From NCBI GenBank assembly GCA_023436925.1, contig JAEZHJ010000054.1, positions 1 through 23,359 on the forward strand: DNA of 23,359 nt, in the 5' to 3' direction. A program made the translations under genes and the position numbers. Of this stretch, positions 22,951-23,359 are shown one piece after another. The first letter of the stretch is position 1. Each line of letters opens with the position of its first letter. The notes beneath the pieces are model-generated. The model was not told where the DNA came from. It did no database searches and saw only the letters and a list, made by a program, of their open reading frames with translations. The stretch is from Actinomycetes bacterium. GTDB lineage: Bacteria > Actinomycetota > Actinomycetes > Propionibacteriales > Propionibacteriaceae.

Positions 22951-23004
22951 GCGGCGCGACCTTTGCGACTGGGGGATGGGAAGCCAGAGTGTGCCTCCTG
23001 CCGG

Positions 23005-23023
23005 GGCCCTTGCCGCAAGCCCC
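23005..23023 (-). promoter_or_regulatory. Rifamycin-associated element (RAE)-like inverted repeat upstream of helR
   Basis: Read on the minus strand, the site begins GGGGCTTGCGGCAAG, identical to the first 15 bases of the 19-base RAE as I remember it (GGGGCTTGCGGCAAGCCCC), and then continues GGCC. One 9-base arm is perfect and the other has two mismatches. The RAE controls rifamycin-inducible resistance genes, including helR, in actinobacteria. Here it sits 54 bases before the helR start and just downstream of a possible -10, TATAGA (minus strand, 23031-23036). Confidence 0.75.
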
Positions 23024-23030
23024 CCGGTGG

Positions 23031-23036
23031 TCTATA
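23031..23036 (-). promoter_or_regulatory. Candidate -10 box of helR
   Basis: TATAGA on the minus strand is the only AT-rich hexamer in the 104-base gap before helR. A matching -35 at 16-18 bases is weak (CTGATC region). Its place, 7 bases upstream of the RAE-like repeat, suits an induced promoter with the element near the transcription start. Confidence 0.4.
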
Positions 23037-23044
23037 GATTGGAA

Positions 23045-23065
23045 GCGGCAGGGATCAGCTGCCGC
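23045..23065 (-). terminator. Hairpin overlapping the stop of the FtsX-like gene
   Basis: GCGGCA (23045-23050) and TGCCGC (23060-23065) form a 6-bp stem with a 9-base loop containing the stop codon of the permease gene. Only TTCC follows on the minus strand, so it is a weak terminator candidate that would separate this gene from helR. Confidence 0.3.
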
Positions 23066-23359
23066 GCAGCAGCGAGCCGAGATCCTCCCGGCGTCCGGCC
23101 GCTCCGGCCACCACGGCGAGCAGCGCCACCCCGCCCAGCCCGACCGGCAGCACGAAGCTCCACCAGGCGATGACCAGCGGCGGCGGGCTGGCCCCGCCGG
23201 TGACCGAGCGCAGGTCCAGGGCGCCGACCAGCAACCCGGCCAGGCCGGTGCCGACCAGCAGTCCGGCCAGGCTCGCCACGACGGCGGGCACCGCCGGCTC
23301 CAGCCAGGCCACCCGGGCCGCACCGGCCTGCGGCGTGCCGAGCACCTGCAGCCTGGCGG
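23055..23359 (-). CDS. FtsX-like ABC permease, C-terminal fragment (5' end off window)
   Basis: The frame is open from the right edge to a stop at 23055, giving 100 visible residues. It begins ARLQVLGTPQAGAARVAWLE, the type of cytoplasmic turn before the last FtsX segments (RLxxLGxxxxxA). Two membrane segments follow, around VPAVVASLAGLLVGTGLAGL and FVLPVGLGGVALLAVVAGAA, joined by an extracellular loop, and a short charged tail RREDLGSLLRGS. This is the usual C-terminus of large FtsX/MacB-type permeases that pair with an ATPase for lipoprotein, peptide or drug export. The gene start and its ATPase would lie to the right of the window. It is upstream of helR on the same strand, but the 104-base gap with its own control site suggests separate transcription. 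Confidence 0.75.
   Translation of the reverse strand, partial: ARLQVLGTPQAGAARVAWLEPAVPAVVASLAGLLVGTGLAGLLVGALDLRSVTGGASPPPLVIAWWSFVLPVGLGGVALLAVVAGAAGRREDLGSLLRGS

Noticed and set aside
1..23359. CRISPR arrays, tRNA or rRNA genes, insertion sequences, attachment sites
   Set aside because: I saw no regularly spaced repeats, no cloverleaf or rRNA motifs, and no transposase or integrase on either strand.

Overview
The window is very GC-rich, almost fully coding DNA with frequent GTG starts and tightly packed operons. It carries Tat and lipoprotein signals, family-1 solute-binding proteins, a LacI regulator, a WHG-type TetR and a class II HelD-like protein. This points to a high-GC actinobacterium, plausibly a soil or plant-litter saccharolytic group; the genus cannot be named from sequence reading alone.

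Region A (1-9546, all minus strand) is a six-gene operon read from right to left: a sugar-binding lipoprotein, two ABC permeases, a Tat-exported PF10091/GH144-like glycanase, a cytoplasmic GH3 beta-glucosidase and a large GH94 phosphorylase cut by the left edge. The combination fits beta-1,2-glucan use. Polymer would be cut outside the cell, oligosaccharides imported, and the products split inside by phosphorolysis and hydrolysis. It resembles the Listeria innocua beta-1,2-oligoglucan locus (GH94 + GH3 + ABC importer) with an added secreted endo-enzyme.

Region B (9787-11011) is a divergent arsR-arsM pair: an As(III)-sensing repressor and an arsenite S-adenosylmethionine methyltransferase around an 82-nt control region. 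It ends next to an uninterrupted run of 22 C.

Region C (11094-19104) is an arabinoxylo-oligosaccharide locus: a binding lipoprotein, two permeases, GH51 arabinofuranosidase and GH120 beta-xylosidase on the minus strand, with a divergent LacI regulator. Neither sugar importer has a local ATPase, so a shared MsiK-type ATPase elsewhere is expected. Two strong hairpins lie just after the stop of the binding-protein gene.

Region D (19129-20846) is a TetR regulator divergent from a two-gene unit (DUF2568/YrdB-like membrane protein and a metallo-beta-lactamase-fold hydrolase). The gap holds a nested palindrome with one centre, placed exactly in the spacer of a promoter with a consensus -35.

Region E (20812-23359) carries helR, a HelD-family RNA polymerase recycling ATPase associated with rifamycin tolerance. 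A close match to the rifamycin-associated element lies upstream. The window ends in the C-terminus of an FtsX-like permease.
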